NCBI RefSeq assembly: GCF_020884795.1
Contig: NZ_BBZF01000013.1
Coordinates: 311,554 to 375,553 of the forward strand
DNA from: Micromonospora okii
Lineage (GTDB): Bacteria; Actinomycetota; Actinomycetes; Mycobacteriales; Micromonosporaceae
DNA: 64,000 bases
Direction: 5' to 3'
This document shows, in pieces, positions 11,882-20,212 of this stretch. The translations under genes were made by a program, and so were the position numbers. Under the pieces are notes generated by a model. The model saw only the letters and a program-made list of their open reading frames with translations. It made no database searches and had not been told where the DNA came from. Position 1 is the first letter of the stretch. Each line of letters begins with the position of its first letter.

Positions 11882-12042
11882 GTCGAACGCTCCTTACTTA
11901 CCGCTGTCGGCCGTCACCGGCCGCTGTCTTCCGTGGGTGCGCCGGACCGCGCTGTCCTCCGCCGGCAGTATCCCGTAGGAGGTGGGCGCGGGCACAACCG
12001 ACCCTTGATCCGGCCGCCGGGTGGGCGGGCGTGGCCGGAGCG

Positions 12043-12426
12043 TCACCGGTCCCCGACCCGGTCGGGGACCGCGACGCTGATCAGCCAGCTCACCAGCGCC
12101 ACCACGATGGCGCCCCAGAAGGCGGCCCAGAAACCGTCCACCCGGAACGGCAGGTCGAGCTGCCGGGCGACCCAGTCGGTCAGCAGGAACAGCAGCGCGT
12201 TGACCACCAGGGCGAACAGCCCCAGGGTCAGCAGGTAGAAGACGCAGCCCACCACCTTGATCACCGGCTTGAGCACGGCGTTGACCACGCCGAAGACCAG
12301 CGCCACGACCACCAGCGTTCCGATGGTGCTGCCGGCGTGCCGGCCGCCCACTTCGACGCCGGGCACGAGCAACGTGGCGATCCACAGCGCGACCGCGGTG
12401 ATGGCCAGCCGGATCAGGAAGCCCAC
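12043..12426 (-). CDS. Small membrane protein, phage-holin IV-like (PF04020-type)
   Basis: 127 residues if the GTG at 12426 is used, preceded by AGGATGG. An upstream start at 12513 would add a basic, non-conserved tail and is less likely. Four hydrophobic stretches: FLIRLAITAVALWIATLLV, TIGTLVVVALVFGVVNAVL, FYLLTLGLFALVVNALLFLL and FWAAFWGAIVVALVSWLI. The NAVLKPVIK and DGFWAAFWGA motifs are typical of the small four-helix family labelled mycobacterial phage holin superfamily IV, which is common in bacterial chromosomes and not evidence of a prophage. Its role is not known. It lies upstream of fba on the same strand with 161 bases between. Confidence 0.8.
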   Translation of the reverse strand: MGFLIRLAITAVALWIATLLVPGVEVGGRHAGSTIGTLVVVALVFGVVNAVLKPVIKVVGCVFYLLTLGLFALVVNALLFLLTDWVARQLDLPFRVDGFWAAFWGAIVVALVSWLISVAVPDRVGDR

Positions 12427-12557
12427 GCGACCATCCTGGCACCGCCGCCCGGCCGCCGAGGGGCGATTGGGTCGACCCGCTTCCCCGCGCCACCGAGCGC
12501 ACGCCCCGGTCACCCCGTACGGTGTGGGTAGCTTTCCACCGGATTCTGGGAGGGACG

Positions 12558-12770
12558 ATGGCTCAGCCCGAGGAGGACTTCGCCCCGAGCGACAACCTCG
12601 CTCCGGAGGAACGGGACCCGGAGGCGCCCGCGGCCGACGCCGTGGAGCAGGCCACCTCGACCGATCCGGGCGACGGCGACGCGGAGCCGAGCCGGGGCCT
12701 GGAGGTCGACGACTGGGACGCGATGGAGCAGGCCCGGGTGGTCGGTGTCGACGAGGACGACTACCGCTGA
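12558..12770 (+). CDS. Small acidic protein of unknown function
   Basis: 70 residues; ATG at 12558 with GGGAGGGACG before it. Composition is strongly acidic (about one third Asp/Glu) with no Cys and no hydrophobic segment, so probably disordered and cytosolic. The C-terminus DDWDAMEQARVVGVDEDDYR looks like the conserved part. I recognise this kind of protein from actinobacterial genomes but no function is known. The strong ribosome-binding site and typical codon use support a real gene. Confidence 0.75.
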   Translation: MAQPEEDFAPSDNLAPEERDPEAPAADAVEQATSTDPGDGDAEPSRGLEVDDWDAMEQARVVGVDEDDYR

Positions 12771-12949
12771 CCCCGGAGGTGGGCCGGTGTCGGCGTGCCG
12801 GTGACCGCGCGGCACCGCTGGACGTTGCGACAGAGATGTCCGCCCTTTCGGCTCATCCGGCCGAAGTCGAGCGAGGCGGGCAGGCTCCGGCGTCGGAGGG
12901 TCCATAGGATTCACCCGTGCCACCCGCATCCCCCATCGGGAGGACCCCC

Positions 12950-14494
12950 GTGCTCACCCATCCGACCCGCCGCTGGCTGGCCGGGATCGGCGTCGCAGGC
13001 GCGTTCGTCGCCGTCTCCGCCGCCCCCGCCGTCGCCACCCCCGAGGCCGTCGTCACGCCCTACTTCCAGGGCACCACGATGGTCCCCGACTCGTCCGGCG
13101 TCAGTCGCCACCTGACGCTGACCGCCGACCGGCCGGCCCCGCTCCCCGATGCCTCCGTGCGATACGACTTCCGCGCGCTCGCCGGAAAGATCACCGTTGC
13201 CGGCGAGCGGCCCGAGAGCTGCACCACCCCGGAGCCGGGCGTTCTGGTCTGCGAGGAAGTCCTGAACCTCGAACTCGAGGCGGCGCCCGGCGCCACGCTC
13301 TACCGCGCCGTCGCCAAACCGGTGCGCATCACCCCCACCGACAAGGCGAAGCGCGGCGACTCCGGCACGATCAAGATCGACGTCCTGGTGGCCGGCAAGC
13401 AGCGGCTCGCGCACACCTCCCGCGTCCGCATCGGCGAGGGTGTCGACCTGGCCGGCGGGCCGGGCACCACCCGCTCCGCCGCGCCGGGCGGAAAGTTCTC
13501 GGTGCCCCTGACCGTGGCCAACGTCGGTGACAAGACCGTCGAGGGCTTCGCCGCGGTCTTCGAGCTTCCCCGCTCGTTCCGACCCGAGGACCGGTTCAGC
13601 AACTGCCGCTACGCCGAGGATCGTCTGGTCTCCTGCGAGTTCGACGAGGAGATCCCGGCGGGCGGGGCTCTCACCTCGACGTTGAACTTCCAGCTCGGCA
13701 AGGACACCATGGCGCCGACCACCCAGTCCGCCAACGCCAGGTTCCTGACCAAGGCCGACCTCGAGGACCTGATCGGCAAGACCGGGGACGCCGCGGCGCG
13801 GGCGGCCAAGCCCGGCACCGGCCCGAGGCTGACCCTGCGGACCGCCCCGAAGATGATGCGGCAGGCCGACCAGACCGACGTCAACCCCGGCAACGACTAC
13901 ACGAACTGGTCCGTCAAGGTCACCGGCAAGAACGGCACCGATCTCGTCGCGATCGGCGCCACGGTGAAGGGCAAGGTGGGCGACGTCGTCACGGCGACCG
14001 TCGGCTTCCGCAACGCCGGGCCGGCGACGCTCGACAGGACGAACGGCGACTACGAGGACGCCACCCAGACGCGCGTCGAGCTGCCCCCGGGCACCACGGC
14101 CGTCGGAGTCCCCGAGAACTGCGGGCAGCAGGACAGCGGCAGTCGCTGGTACCTGTGCGGCCCGGGCATGGTCCTGGTCGCCGGGGAGACCTACACCCAG
14201 GAGTTCCGGCTGCGCATCGACAAGGTCGTCCCGAACGCCAAGGGCCTCGTGTGGGTCAACGGGCGGTGTGACTGCCCCGCCGAGTTCCCCTGGACGGGCG
14301 ACATCAAGCCGTCCAACGACAAGGCCGCGCTCCTGGTCAACCCGAGCGACGGTGGCGGTGCGGGCGACGGCGACTCGCTGCCCATCACCGGCTCCCCCAC
14401 CACCCTGACCGTCGGCGTGGGCAGCCTGCTGCTCGTGGCCGGCGCGGGCGGCTACCTGGTGGCCCGGCGCCGCCGCACCCACTTCGTCGCCTGA
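12950..14494 (+). CDS. Cell-wall-anchored surface protein with LPITG sorting signal
   Basis: 514 residues from the GTG at 12950, chosen because GGGAGGACCCCC precedes it; a GTG at 12917 lacks this. Signal peptide at residues 1 to about 27 (TRRW, hydrophobic GIGVAGAFVAVSA, cut after AVA). The mature part has two beta-rich repeats of the DUF11/DUF916 style, each with ANVGDKTVEGFAAVFELP or GFRNAGPATLDRTN phrases and paired Cys (SCTT/LVCEEV, NCRYAED/LVSCEF, ENCGQQ/YLCGPG). The C-terminus carries LPITG (residues 477-481), a hydrophobic helix and an RRRRTH tail, the signal for sortase attachment to peptidoglycan. Adhesion or a structural role is inference. No sortase gene lies in the window. Confidence 0.85.
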   Translation: MLTHPTRRWLAGIGVAGAFVAVSAAPAVATPEAVVTPYFQGTTMVPDSSGVSRHLTLTADRPAPLPDASVRYDFRALAGKITVAGERPESCTTPEPGVLVCEEVLNLELEAAPGATLYRAVAKPVRITPTDKAKRGDSGTIKIDVLVAGKQRLAHTSRVRIGEGVDLAGGPGTTRSAAPGGKFSVPLTVANVGDKTVEGFAAVFELPRSFRPEDRFSNCRYAEDRLVSCEFDEEIPAGGALTSTLNFQLGKDTMAPTTQSANARFLTKADLEDLIGKTGDAAARAAKPGTGPRLTLRTAPKMMRQADQTDVNPGNDYTNWSVKVTGKNGTDLVAIGATVKGKVGDVVTATVGFRNAGPATLDRTNGDYEDATQTRVELPPGTTAVGVPENCGQQDSGSRWYLCGPGMVLVAGETYTQEFRLRIDKVVPNAKGLVWVNGRCDCPAEFPWTGDIKPSNDKAALLVNPSDGGGAGDGDSLPITGSPTTLTVGVGSLLLVAGAGGYLVARRRRTHFVA

Positions 14495-14611
14495 TCCACC
14501 CGCACCATCACCGGCGCCCCGTCGGCCCACCTGGGCTGGCGGGGCGTCGTCGTCGCGTCGCTCCCGGCCGAGACGGAGGGCGCTGCGGGTCGGGCCCGGA
14601 CCGGCGTTCGG

Positions 14612-14731
14612 TACCCTGTGTGGCCGTGGACACAGTGAAGACGGCGGGCCTGCCTGCGCGACCGTCGGGGCCCGGTTCGGCCGCCGGCCGCGCACGCCAG
14701 TGGCCGGTCCCGCGAACCACGGGACCGGCCA
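14612..14731 (+). other. Candidate short transcript between genes (gap 14495-14867)
   Basis: In the 373-bp gap, a -10-like TACCCT at 14612-14617 is followed 84 bases later by a perfect hairpin at 14701-14731. This could be a small RNA of about 110 nt or a leaderless short reading frame from the GTG at 14626. A second, imperfect GC-rich hairpin just after the surface-protein stop (about 14514-14550) may end that gene. No conserved protein is seen in the gap. Confidence 0.3.
14701..14731. terminator. Hairpin terminator
   Basis: TGGCCGGTCCCG, loop CGAACCA, CGGGACCGGCCA: perfect 12-bp stem between the convergent surface-protein and arsR-like genes. Confidence 0.7.
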
Positions 14732-14867
14732 TCTGTCTCGCCGCGACGGGCGGATCAGCGAGGTCGCTGTCGGTGACACCGGCAGGCGTCATCGACCGGT
14801 GGTGGCGCCACCCCTGGCCCGCCACCCGACGCCGCCCGGAGGCGGAACGACCCGGAGCAGAACCTTG

Positions 14868-15245
14868 TCAGCGGGCCTTCTTGGTGGCCCGCTTGCGCGG
14901 CGGGGTCAGCAGGTCCGCGATCGTGGCGATCGCGGTCGGCACCAGTCGGTAGTACGCCCAGACACCGCGCTTCTCCCGCTCCAGCAAGCCGGCCTCGGTG
15001 AGGATACGCAGGTGGTGGCTGACCGTCGGCTGGGAGAGGCCGAGGGGTGCGGTCAGGTCGCACACGCACGCCTCGCCCTCGGGGGCCGACTGGATCAGGC
15101 TGAGCAGCCGCAGCCGAGCGGGGTCGGCGAGGGCCTTGAGGACCCCCGCCAGCCGCTCGGCGTCGGCACGTTCGATCGGCTCGCCGGCAAGCGGCGAGAT
15201 CTGAGGCATCGTCATTTCGGCCAACGCAGTTCCCACGTATTCCAT
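14868..15245 (-). CDS. ArsR/SmtB-family transcriptional regulator
   Basis: 125 residues from the ATG at 15245; internal starts at 15236 (GTG) or 15209 (ATG) are possible because GGAAGG abuts the first ATG. Winged-helix layout: LAGVLKALADPARLRLLSLI, then ACVCDLTAPLGLSQPTVSHH (recognition helix), LRILTEAGLLEREKRGVWAYYRL. The CVC pair at the start of helix 3 is the metal or metalloid site seen in ArsR- and CmtR-like sensors, so thiol binding of As(III), Cd(II) or Pb(II) is plausible but not shown. The Lys/Arg-rich tail is short. No efflux or reductase gene is adjacent. It lies 57 bases downstream of pyrE on the same strand. Confidence 0.88.
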   Translation of the reverse strand: MEYVGTALAEMTMPQISPLAGEPIERADAERLAGVLKALADPARLRLLSLIQSAPEGEACVCDLTAPLGLSQPTVSHHLRILTEAGLLEREKRGVWAYYRLVPTAIATIADLLTPPRKRATKKAR

Positions 15246-15302
15246 CCTTCCACCAGCAGCATCGATCCGCCTGCATATCAGCAGATCCGAATCGGCAAAC
15301 TT

Positions 15303-15842
15303 TCAGGCCACAAGGCCGAGGTCAGCCAACGTATAGGCCGCCCGATACGGCAGTCCGGCGGCTTGCACCGCGTCGCCGGCGCCACGATCAACAATAACCG
15401 CCACACCCATCACTTCGGCCCCGGCCTCGCGCAATGCCTCCACCGCGGTCAGCACGCTGCCCCCGGTCGTCGATGTGTCCTCGACCGCCAGCACCCGCCG
15501 CCCCGCCACGTCCGGCCCCTCGATGCGGCGTTGCAGGCCGTGCGCCTTACCCGCTTTGCGGACGACGAAAGCATCGAGCGGCCGATCTGTCGCCGACGCG
15601 GCGTGCAGCATGGAGAGCGCCACGGGATCGGCGCCCAGCGTCAGGCCACCGACGGCGTCGTACTCCCAGTCGGAGGTCAGGTCGAGCAGCACCCGACCGA
15701 CCAGCGGCGCGGCCTGGTTATGGAGCGTGACACGTCGGAGATCGACGTACCAGTCCGCCTCCCGGCCGGAGGAGAGCACCACCCGCCCGTGAACCACGGC
15801 CAGGTCAGTGATGAATTTACGCAGGTCGTCGTGGTCCCCCAT
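15303..15842 (-). CDS. pyrE: Orotate phosphoribosyltransferase
   Basis: 179 residues, usual for actinobacterial PyrE. It couples orotate to PRPP to give orotidine 5'-phosphate in pyrimidine synthesis. Motifs: HGRVVLSSGREADWYVDLR (substrate loop), VVRKAGKAHG, and the PRPP-binding VLAVEDTSTTGGS near residues 120-130. No ribosome-binding site precedes the ATG at 15842; instead a -10-like TACCCT ends 8 bases before it, so the mRNA is probably leaderless. arsR-like and pyrE run in the same direction. Confidence 0.95.
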   Translation of the reverse strand: MGDHDDLRKFITDLAVVHGRVVLSSGREADWYVDLRRVTLHNQAAPLVGRVLLDLTSDWEYDAVGGLTLGADPVALSMLHAASATDRPLDAFVVRKAGKAHGLQRRIEGPDVAGRRVLAVEDTSTTGGSVLTAVEALREAGAEVMGVAVIVDRGAGDAVQAAGLPYRAAYTLADLGLVA

Positions 15843-15850
15843 GGCGATAG

Positions 15851-15856
15851 AGGGTA
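15851..15856 (-). promoter_or_regulatory. -10 box for leaderless pyrE
   Basis: TACCCT on the minus strand, with 8 bases between it and the pyrE ATG, places the transcription start at or next to the start codon. No clear -35 box. Confidence 0.45.
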
Positions 15857-16008
15857 CTGCTCAACTCTGGGAGCCGGGTGTGGGGTCCACCCCGGTCAGC
15901 CCTGCGGGCGACCGATGAGTGGCGATGTTCCGCTACTCTGTGCGACCGCCGTTCGGGCCGGGGCTGGATCGTCGCCGCACCGACCCTCGGCCGGCGCTGT
16001 GCCGCAGG

Positions 16009-16818
16009 TCAGCGGGGGTGCCGGTCGTCGCGGCCCCGGGTGTCCCGGGCGAACCGCCGCAGCAGGCCCCGGGGCGCGTGCCTGATCGCGGCCACAGCCA
16101 GCCTGTAACGCCGTGACGGAACGCTCACGGAGCGGCCTTTCCGCAGGTCACGAAGGGCTTCACCGACCACCTGCTCAGCCCGCAGCCACATCACGCCCGG
16201 GGTGCCGGACATGTCGATCCCCGCCCGCTCGTGCATCCCGGTGCGCGTGTAACCAGGGCATAGGGCCATCACCCGAACGCCGTGGCGGCGGGTCGTGAGA
16301 TCGACGGACTCGCTGAAGGCGGTCACCCACGCCTTGCTCGCCGGGTACGTCGAGCCCGGCATGACCGGGCCGAAGCCGGCGACCGAAGAGACATTTATCA
16401 CTGCCCCATGGCCCCGCTCGGTCATCGGGCCGACCGCCGCGCGGGTCAACCGGAGCACGGCGTGCACGTTCAGCCGCAGCAGCCGGGCCTCGTCCTCCAC
16501 CGCCGAGCGCAGGAAGGGCTGGTTGAGGCTGATGCCGGCGTTGTTCACCAGCAGCTCGACGGGGCTGCCCCCGGCCAGCCGGCGCTCCACGGCGGCGCAA
16601 CCGTCGTCGGTGGCCAGGTCCGCCGGGAGCACCTCGACCGGGCGGCCGTGCCGACCGGTCAGCTCGGCGGCCAGCCCGGCCAGCCGGGTCGCGTCGCGCG
16701 CCACCAGCACGAGGGCCCAGCCGTCGGCGGCGAGGCGGCGGGCGAACTCCGCGCCGATGCCGGCGGTCGCGCCGGTGACCAGCGCCCGGCGGTCGGCGGG
16801 AACCTGCTCAGGCGTCAC
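16009..16818 (-). CDS. Short-chain dehydrogenase/reductase (SDR)
   Basis: 269 residues, classical SDR. TGATAGIGAEFARRLA is the NAD(P)-binding Gly motif (TGxxxGIG), LLVNNAGISL the NNAG motif, NVSSVAGFGPVMPGSTYPASK holds the catalytic Ser and Tyr-x-x-x-Lys. A Arg-rich C-terminus follows RYRLAVAAIRHAPRGLLRRF. It resembles the SDR group related to ketoacyl reductases and 17-beta-type enzymes; the substrate is not predictable. The GTG at 16818 has GAGGACAG upstream, and the gene begins 10 bases after the stop of the preceding membrane-protein gene, so the two are probably co-transcribed. Confidence 0.92.
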   Translation of the reverse strand: MTPEQVPADRRALVTGATAGIGAEFARRLAADGWALVLVARDATRLAGLAAELTGRHGRPVEVLPADLATDDGCAAVERRLAGGSPVELLVNNAGISLNQPFLRSAVEDEARLLRLNVHAVLRLTRAAVGPMTERGHGAVINVSSVAGFGPVMPGSTYPASKAWVTAFSESVDLTTRRHGVRVMALCPGYTRTGMHERAGIDMSGTPGVMWLRAEQVVGEALRDLRKGRSVSVPSRRYRLAVAAIRHAPRGLLRRFARDTRGRDDRHPR

Positions 16819-16828
16819 GGGGCTGTCC

Positions 16829-17452
16829 TCAGCGGGGCGGGTGCGAGGGCACGGCCGGCGGGGGACCGACCGGGGCCGGCGCGGGGCGACGCCGGCGGAA
16901 CCAGGCGTTTGCGGCCGGGAGGGCCAGCAACACGGCTACTCCAAGGTAACCGAGCGCCTGACCCACCGAAAGGGCCGCGTTGACGGGAATCCACCAGGAC
17001 GGGTACGCGCCGCCGACCAGGCCGAGCAGTTCGGCGTCGGTGGCCCGGTCGCCGGCGGACAGCCGCAGCGGCACCGCCCGCTGGCCCACCAGCACCGCGA
17101 GCCCGCAGCAGCCGGAGGCGAGGCCCAGCCCGCAGACCACCCAGGTCGCCACCCGCGCCCCTGCCCGGCGGGCCAGCAGCCCGGCCGCGAGGCCCAGCAG
17201 CACCACGCCCACCAGCACGGTGAGCGCCGCCGGGAGCAGCACCGTCAGCCGCAGCAGGGTGACCAGGCCGTCGATCTCCCCGGGGGTCGCCGTGCCGGGC
17301 GCCGCCGCCCGGAACCGGTCGACGGTGCCGCCGAGGGCGGCGAGGGCCGCGAGCGCGTGGGCCAGCGCGGCGGCGGCCATCAGCACCAGCACCGCCGCCG
17401 CCAGCCCCACCGCCGCGGGGCGGCGGGCCGGCGCCTGATCGGGGTACGACAC
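16829..17452 (-). CDS. Four-helix membrane protein, paralogue of the next upstream gene
   Basis: 207 residues from GTG at 17452 (GGAGGGACC upstream). Four hydrophobic segments: AAVGLAAAVLVLMAAAALAH, TVLLPAALTVLVGVVLLGLA, VATWVVCGLGLASGCCGLAV and ALGYLGVAVLLALPAANAWF, with an extracytosolic loop between helices 1 and 2 and between 3 and 4. The end LPAANAWFRRRRPAPAPV parallels LPAANEFFRKQPQG in the gene at 17575-18486, and both have ATWV(V/L)xG then a Cys pair; the two look like an old tandem duplication. Function unknown. Confidence 0.8.
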   Translation of the reverse strand: MSYPDQAPARRPAAVGLAAAVLVLMAAAALAHALAALAALGGTVDRFRAAAPGTATPGEIDGLVTLLRLTVLLPAALTVLVGVVLLGLAAGLLARRAGARVATWVVCGLGLASGCCGLAVLVGQRAVPLRLSAGDRATDAELLGLVGGAYPSWWIPVNAALSVGQALGYLGVAVLLALPAANAWFRRRRPAPAPVGPPPAVPSHPPR

Positions 17453-17524
17453 GGCAGGTCCCTCCGGTAGGTCTCCCGTGGGAACCTAGTCGGCGGGGAC
17501 CGGCCGTGTCGCCGTCATCCGGCG

Positions 17525-17564
17525 CGCCCCGCCCACCGGCGCGTCTCGGCCGGTGAGCGGGGCG
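17525..17564 (-). terminator. Hairpin between paralogous membrane-protein genes
   Basis: CGCCCCGCcCACCGGC pairs with GCCGGTGaGCGGGGCG (one mismatch) around an 8-base loop, just past the stop of the upstream gene at 17575. It probably separates the two transcripts. Confidence 0.7.
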
Positions 17565-17574
17565 GGGTTGGTGC

Positions 17575-18486
17575 TCAGTTCGACGAGGACGAACCGGGGT
17601 CCGACGACGAGCCGCTGCCGCCGCCGAAGTCGCCGCCACCCGGGGAGGACGACGGCCCGGGGTCGCCCGACGGCCCCGACGGCCCGGGGTCACCGGACGG
17701 GCCGGACGGCCCCGGCGGGTCGTACGACGGGCCCGGGGTGGGCTGGTCCGGGGTGGGCTGGCCGGGCGTCGCGTGCGGGTAGCCGGGCTGGCCGGGGTGC
17801 TGCTGGTAGCCGGGGTGCTGCGGGTAGCCCGGGGTCGCCGGGTAACCGGGCTGGCCCTGGGCCTGCGGGTAGGCCGGGTAGGCGGAGCCCGGGATCGGGG
17901 GCTCCCAGCCCTGCGGCTGCTTGCGGAAGAACTCGTTCGCCGCCGGCAGGGCCAGCAGGATCAGCGCGACCAGCAGGGCGATCACGGCGACGACGTTGAG
18001 CAGGGTGGTGACCGGGGTCAGCCAGGACGGCAGCGCCTCCTCCAGCCGGCGCTGGAGCTCCTCGGGGCTCGGCCCGTCGCCGGTGCCCTGGCCGCCGGTG
18101 CCGGCGAGGCCCCCGGCGAGGCCGCTGATCAGGCTGGTGCCGGTGCAGCAGACGAGGATGCCGCCGAGCACCCAGGTGGCGATCCGGGAGCCGTTGCGGC
18201 CCCGGTTGTTCAGCAAGGCCAGCACCGCCAGCCCGACCGCGAGCAGCAGCAACAGGATGGCCGTGCCGATGCCGACCGCGTAGGTGATGGAAGCCACCGC
18301 GTCGGCGCCGTTGGCGTCGGTACCGGCGTACGCGTCCCGCAGCACGTCGCGGACCGTGCCCACGGTGGTCAGCGTGACGATCAGCTGAATGAGCTGGATC
18401 ACGGCGAAGAGGATCAGCAGGTAGCTGGAGATGGTGACGACGGCCGGACGTGTCCGGGCCGGCGGTGGGCTGTGAGGGTCGACCAC
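17575..18486 (-). CDS. Membrane protein with Pro/Gly/Gln/Ser-rich C-terminal tail
   Basis: 303 residues using the GTG at 18486 (AAGGAG upstream). Four helices: VVTISSYLLILFAVIQLIQLI, IGTAILLLLLAVGLAVLAL, IATWVLGGILVCCTGTSL and VIALLVALILLALPAANEFF. From residue about 205 the tail is low complexity: YP(A/Q)xPGYPQHPGYQQ repeats, then GPSGDPGPSGPSGDPG and a Ser/Gly end. It shares the ATWV-x-G, CC and LPAANxxF landmarks with its neighbour at 16829-17452. Such tails usually face the cytosol and bind partners. Function unknown. Confidence 0.78.
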   Translation of the reverse strand: MVDPHSPPPARTRPAVVTISSYLLILFAVIQLIQLIVTLTTVGTVRDVLRDAYAGTDANGADAVASITYAVGIGTAILLLLLAVGLAVLALLNNRGRNGSRIATWVLGGILVCCTGTSLISGLAGGLAGTGGQGTGDGPSPEELQRRLEEALPSWLTPVTTLLNVVAVIALLVALILLALPAANEFFRKQPQGWEPPIPGSAYPAYPQAQGQPGYPATPGYPQHPGYQQHPGQPGYPHATPGQPTPDQPTPGPSYDPPGPSGPSGDPGPSGPSGDPGPSSSPGGGDFGGGSGSSSDPGSSSSN

Positions 18487-18619
18487 GGTGCTCCTTCCCA
18501 AGTCGGGGGCCCACACCGTATCCAGTCGGGGCCAGCCCGACACGCCGGGCGCGCCGCCCGGGGTCGCCCCGGGGGCACCCTCGCGCCCGTCCGGGCCGAC
18601 CGCGCGACGCCGCCCCGCG

Positions 18620-20212
18620 TCAGTAGCCGCGCCACTCGGCGCGGGAGTAGTCCAGCACCCGGGGCCGCAGCAGCGTGGAGGCGGGGACGTCGAGCCGGCC
18701 CCGGTCGGCGGGGAAGTTCGCCGCCGACGCCAGCGTGCCGGCGGTGAGGAAACGCAGCTGGGGCGCGTCGGCGGGCAGCGCCAGCGCGGGCGGGGCGCCC
18801 CCCGGCGCGGCGAGCAGGAAACCCCAGTCGCCGAAGCTGGGCACGTCCACGTGGTACGGCACGGTGGTCAGGCCCGCCTCCCGTAGCGACGCCTCGATCG
18901 ACCAGTACGAGCGGGGCGCGAAGTACGGCGAGCCGGACTGCACCACCAGCCGCCCGCCCTCGGCGAGCACCGACCGGACCAGCGTGTAGAACTCGACGGT
19001 GTAGAGCTTGGCGGTGGCCGTCTCGTCCGGGTCGGGCAGGTCGGCGACCACCACGTCGAACCGCTCCACCGTGGCGCGCAGCCAGCCGAACGCGTCGACG
19101 TTGACCACCCGCACCCGGGGATCGGCGAACGCGTCCCCGTTGAGCCGACGGAGCTGCGGCTCGCTGCGGGCCAGCGCCACCACCGCCGGGTCGAGGTCGA
19201 CCACGGTCACCCGGCGCACGTCCGGGTAGCGCAGGATCTCCCGCACCGCGAGCCCGTCCCCCGCGCCGAGCACCAGCACCTCGCCGCGCGGGCCGTTCAT
19301 CGCCGGGTGCACCAGCGCCTCGTGGTAGCGGTACTCGTCCACGGAGCTGAACTGGAGGTCGCCGTTGAGGAACAGCCGCAGGTCGGTCTCGGCGTGGCCG
19401 GCCTCCCGCACCGAGCGGGTCAGCACGATCTCCTGGTAACGGCTGCGCTCGGCGTGCACCACCGGGTCGCGGTAGAGCTGCTGCCGGGCGGTCACCTCGA
19501 AGTCGGCGGCGGTGACCCAGGCGTACCCCAGGCACAGCGCGACCGCGACGGAGCCGGCGCCGACGGTGACCCGCGCCCGGCGGCTCAGCTCCGCCCGGAA
19601 CACCGTGCAGACCAGGGCGACGCCGGCCACCGCGTTCACCGCGCCGACCACCAGGGCGCCCTTGAGCTGCCCGAAGGCCGGCATCAGCAGGAACGGGAAG
19701 GCGAGCCCGCCGAGCAGCGCGCCGACGTAGTCGGCGGCGAACAGGTCGGCCACGGCGCTGCCGGCGGCCTGCTCCCGGATGCGTTGCAGCATGACCATCA
19801 GCAGCGGGATCTCCGCACCGATCAGCAGGCCGAGCACGAACGCGGTGCCGACCAGCGCCGGGCCGTACAGGTCGAGCCAGGCGAAGGCGGCGTAGAGGCC
19901 GAGCACCGACAGCCCGCCGAGCAGCGCCAGGAGCAGCTCCACCACGGCGAACGCGGCGGCGGCCCGGGGCTGCAACGGCTTCGCGGCGAGCGCGCCGACG
20001 CCCATCGCGAAGACCATCACGCCGAGCACGATCGACGCCTGCCCGACCGTGTCGCCGATCAGGTAGCTGCCGAGCGCGACCAGGGCCAACTCGTACACGA
20101 GGCCACAGGCGGCGCAGACGAAGACCGCGACCAGCACCGCCGCGCGGGCCAACCGCCAGCGGGGCCGCGCGGCCTGCTCGTCGCCGGCTGCCGCCGGGGT
20201 GCCGACGGTCAC
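18620..20212 (-). CDS. Membrane-bound spermidine-synthase-like protein (PABS domain)
   Basis: 530 residues. Seven or so membrane helices in the first 225 residues (AAVLVAVFVCAACGLVYELA, GQASIVLGVMVFAMGVGAL and so on), then a Rossmann methyltransferase-like domain of the polyamine aminopropyltransferase type: VLVLGAGDGLAVREIL near 315, VVDLDPAVVALAR near 340, DVVVADLPDPDETATAKLYT near 395. The DLPDP motif replaces the DSTDP of true spermidine synthases, so another acceptor or no polyamine reaction is possible. Membrane-fused forms like this end the DUF4178-DUF2617-DUF4247-DUF350 operon in many actinobacteria. The start overlaps the upstream gene by 4 bases, so translation is coupled. Confidence 0.88.
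   Translation of the reverse strand: MTVGTPAAAGDEQAARPRWRLARAAVLVAVFVCAACGLVYELALVALGSYLIGDTVGQASIVLGVMVFAMGVGALAAKPLQPRAAAAFAVVELLLALLGGLSVLGLYAAFAWLDLYGPALVGTAFVLGLLIGAEIPLLMVMLQRIREQAAGSAVADLFAADYVGALLGGLAFPFLLMPAFGQLKGALVVGAVNAVAGVALVCTVFRAELSRRARVTVGAGSVAVALCLGYAWVTAADFEVTARQQLYRDPVVHAERSRYQEIVLTRSVREAGHAETDLRLFLNGDLQFSSVDEYRYHEALVHPAMNGPRGEVLVLGAGDGLAVREILRYPDVRRVTVVDLDPAVVALARSEPQLRRLNGDAFADPRVRVVNVDAFGWLRATVERFDVVVADLPDPDETATAKLYTVEFYTLVRSVLAEGGRLVVQSGSPYFAPRSYWSIEASLREAGLTTVPYHVDVPSFGDWGFLLAAPGGAPPALALPADAPQLRFLTAGTLASAANFPADRGRLDVPASTLLRPRVLDYSRAEWRGY

Noticed and set aside
12043..12426. Prophage remnant because of a holin-like gene
   Set aside because: The four-helix PF04020-type family is chromosomal in many actinobacteria; no other phage genes are near.
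15246..15302. ArsR operator CTGCATATCAG upstream of the arsR-like gene
   Set aside because: Only three bases on each side pair; too weak to call without binding data.
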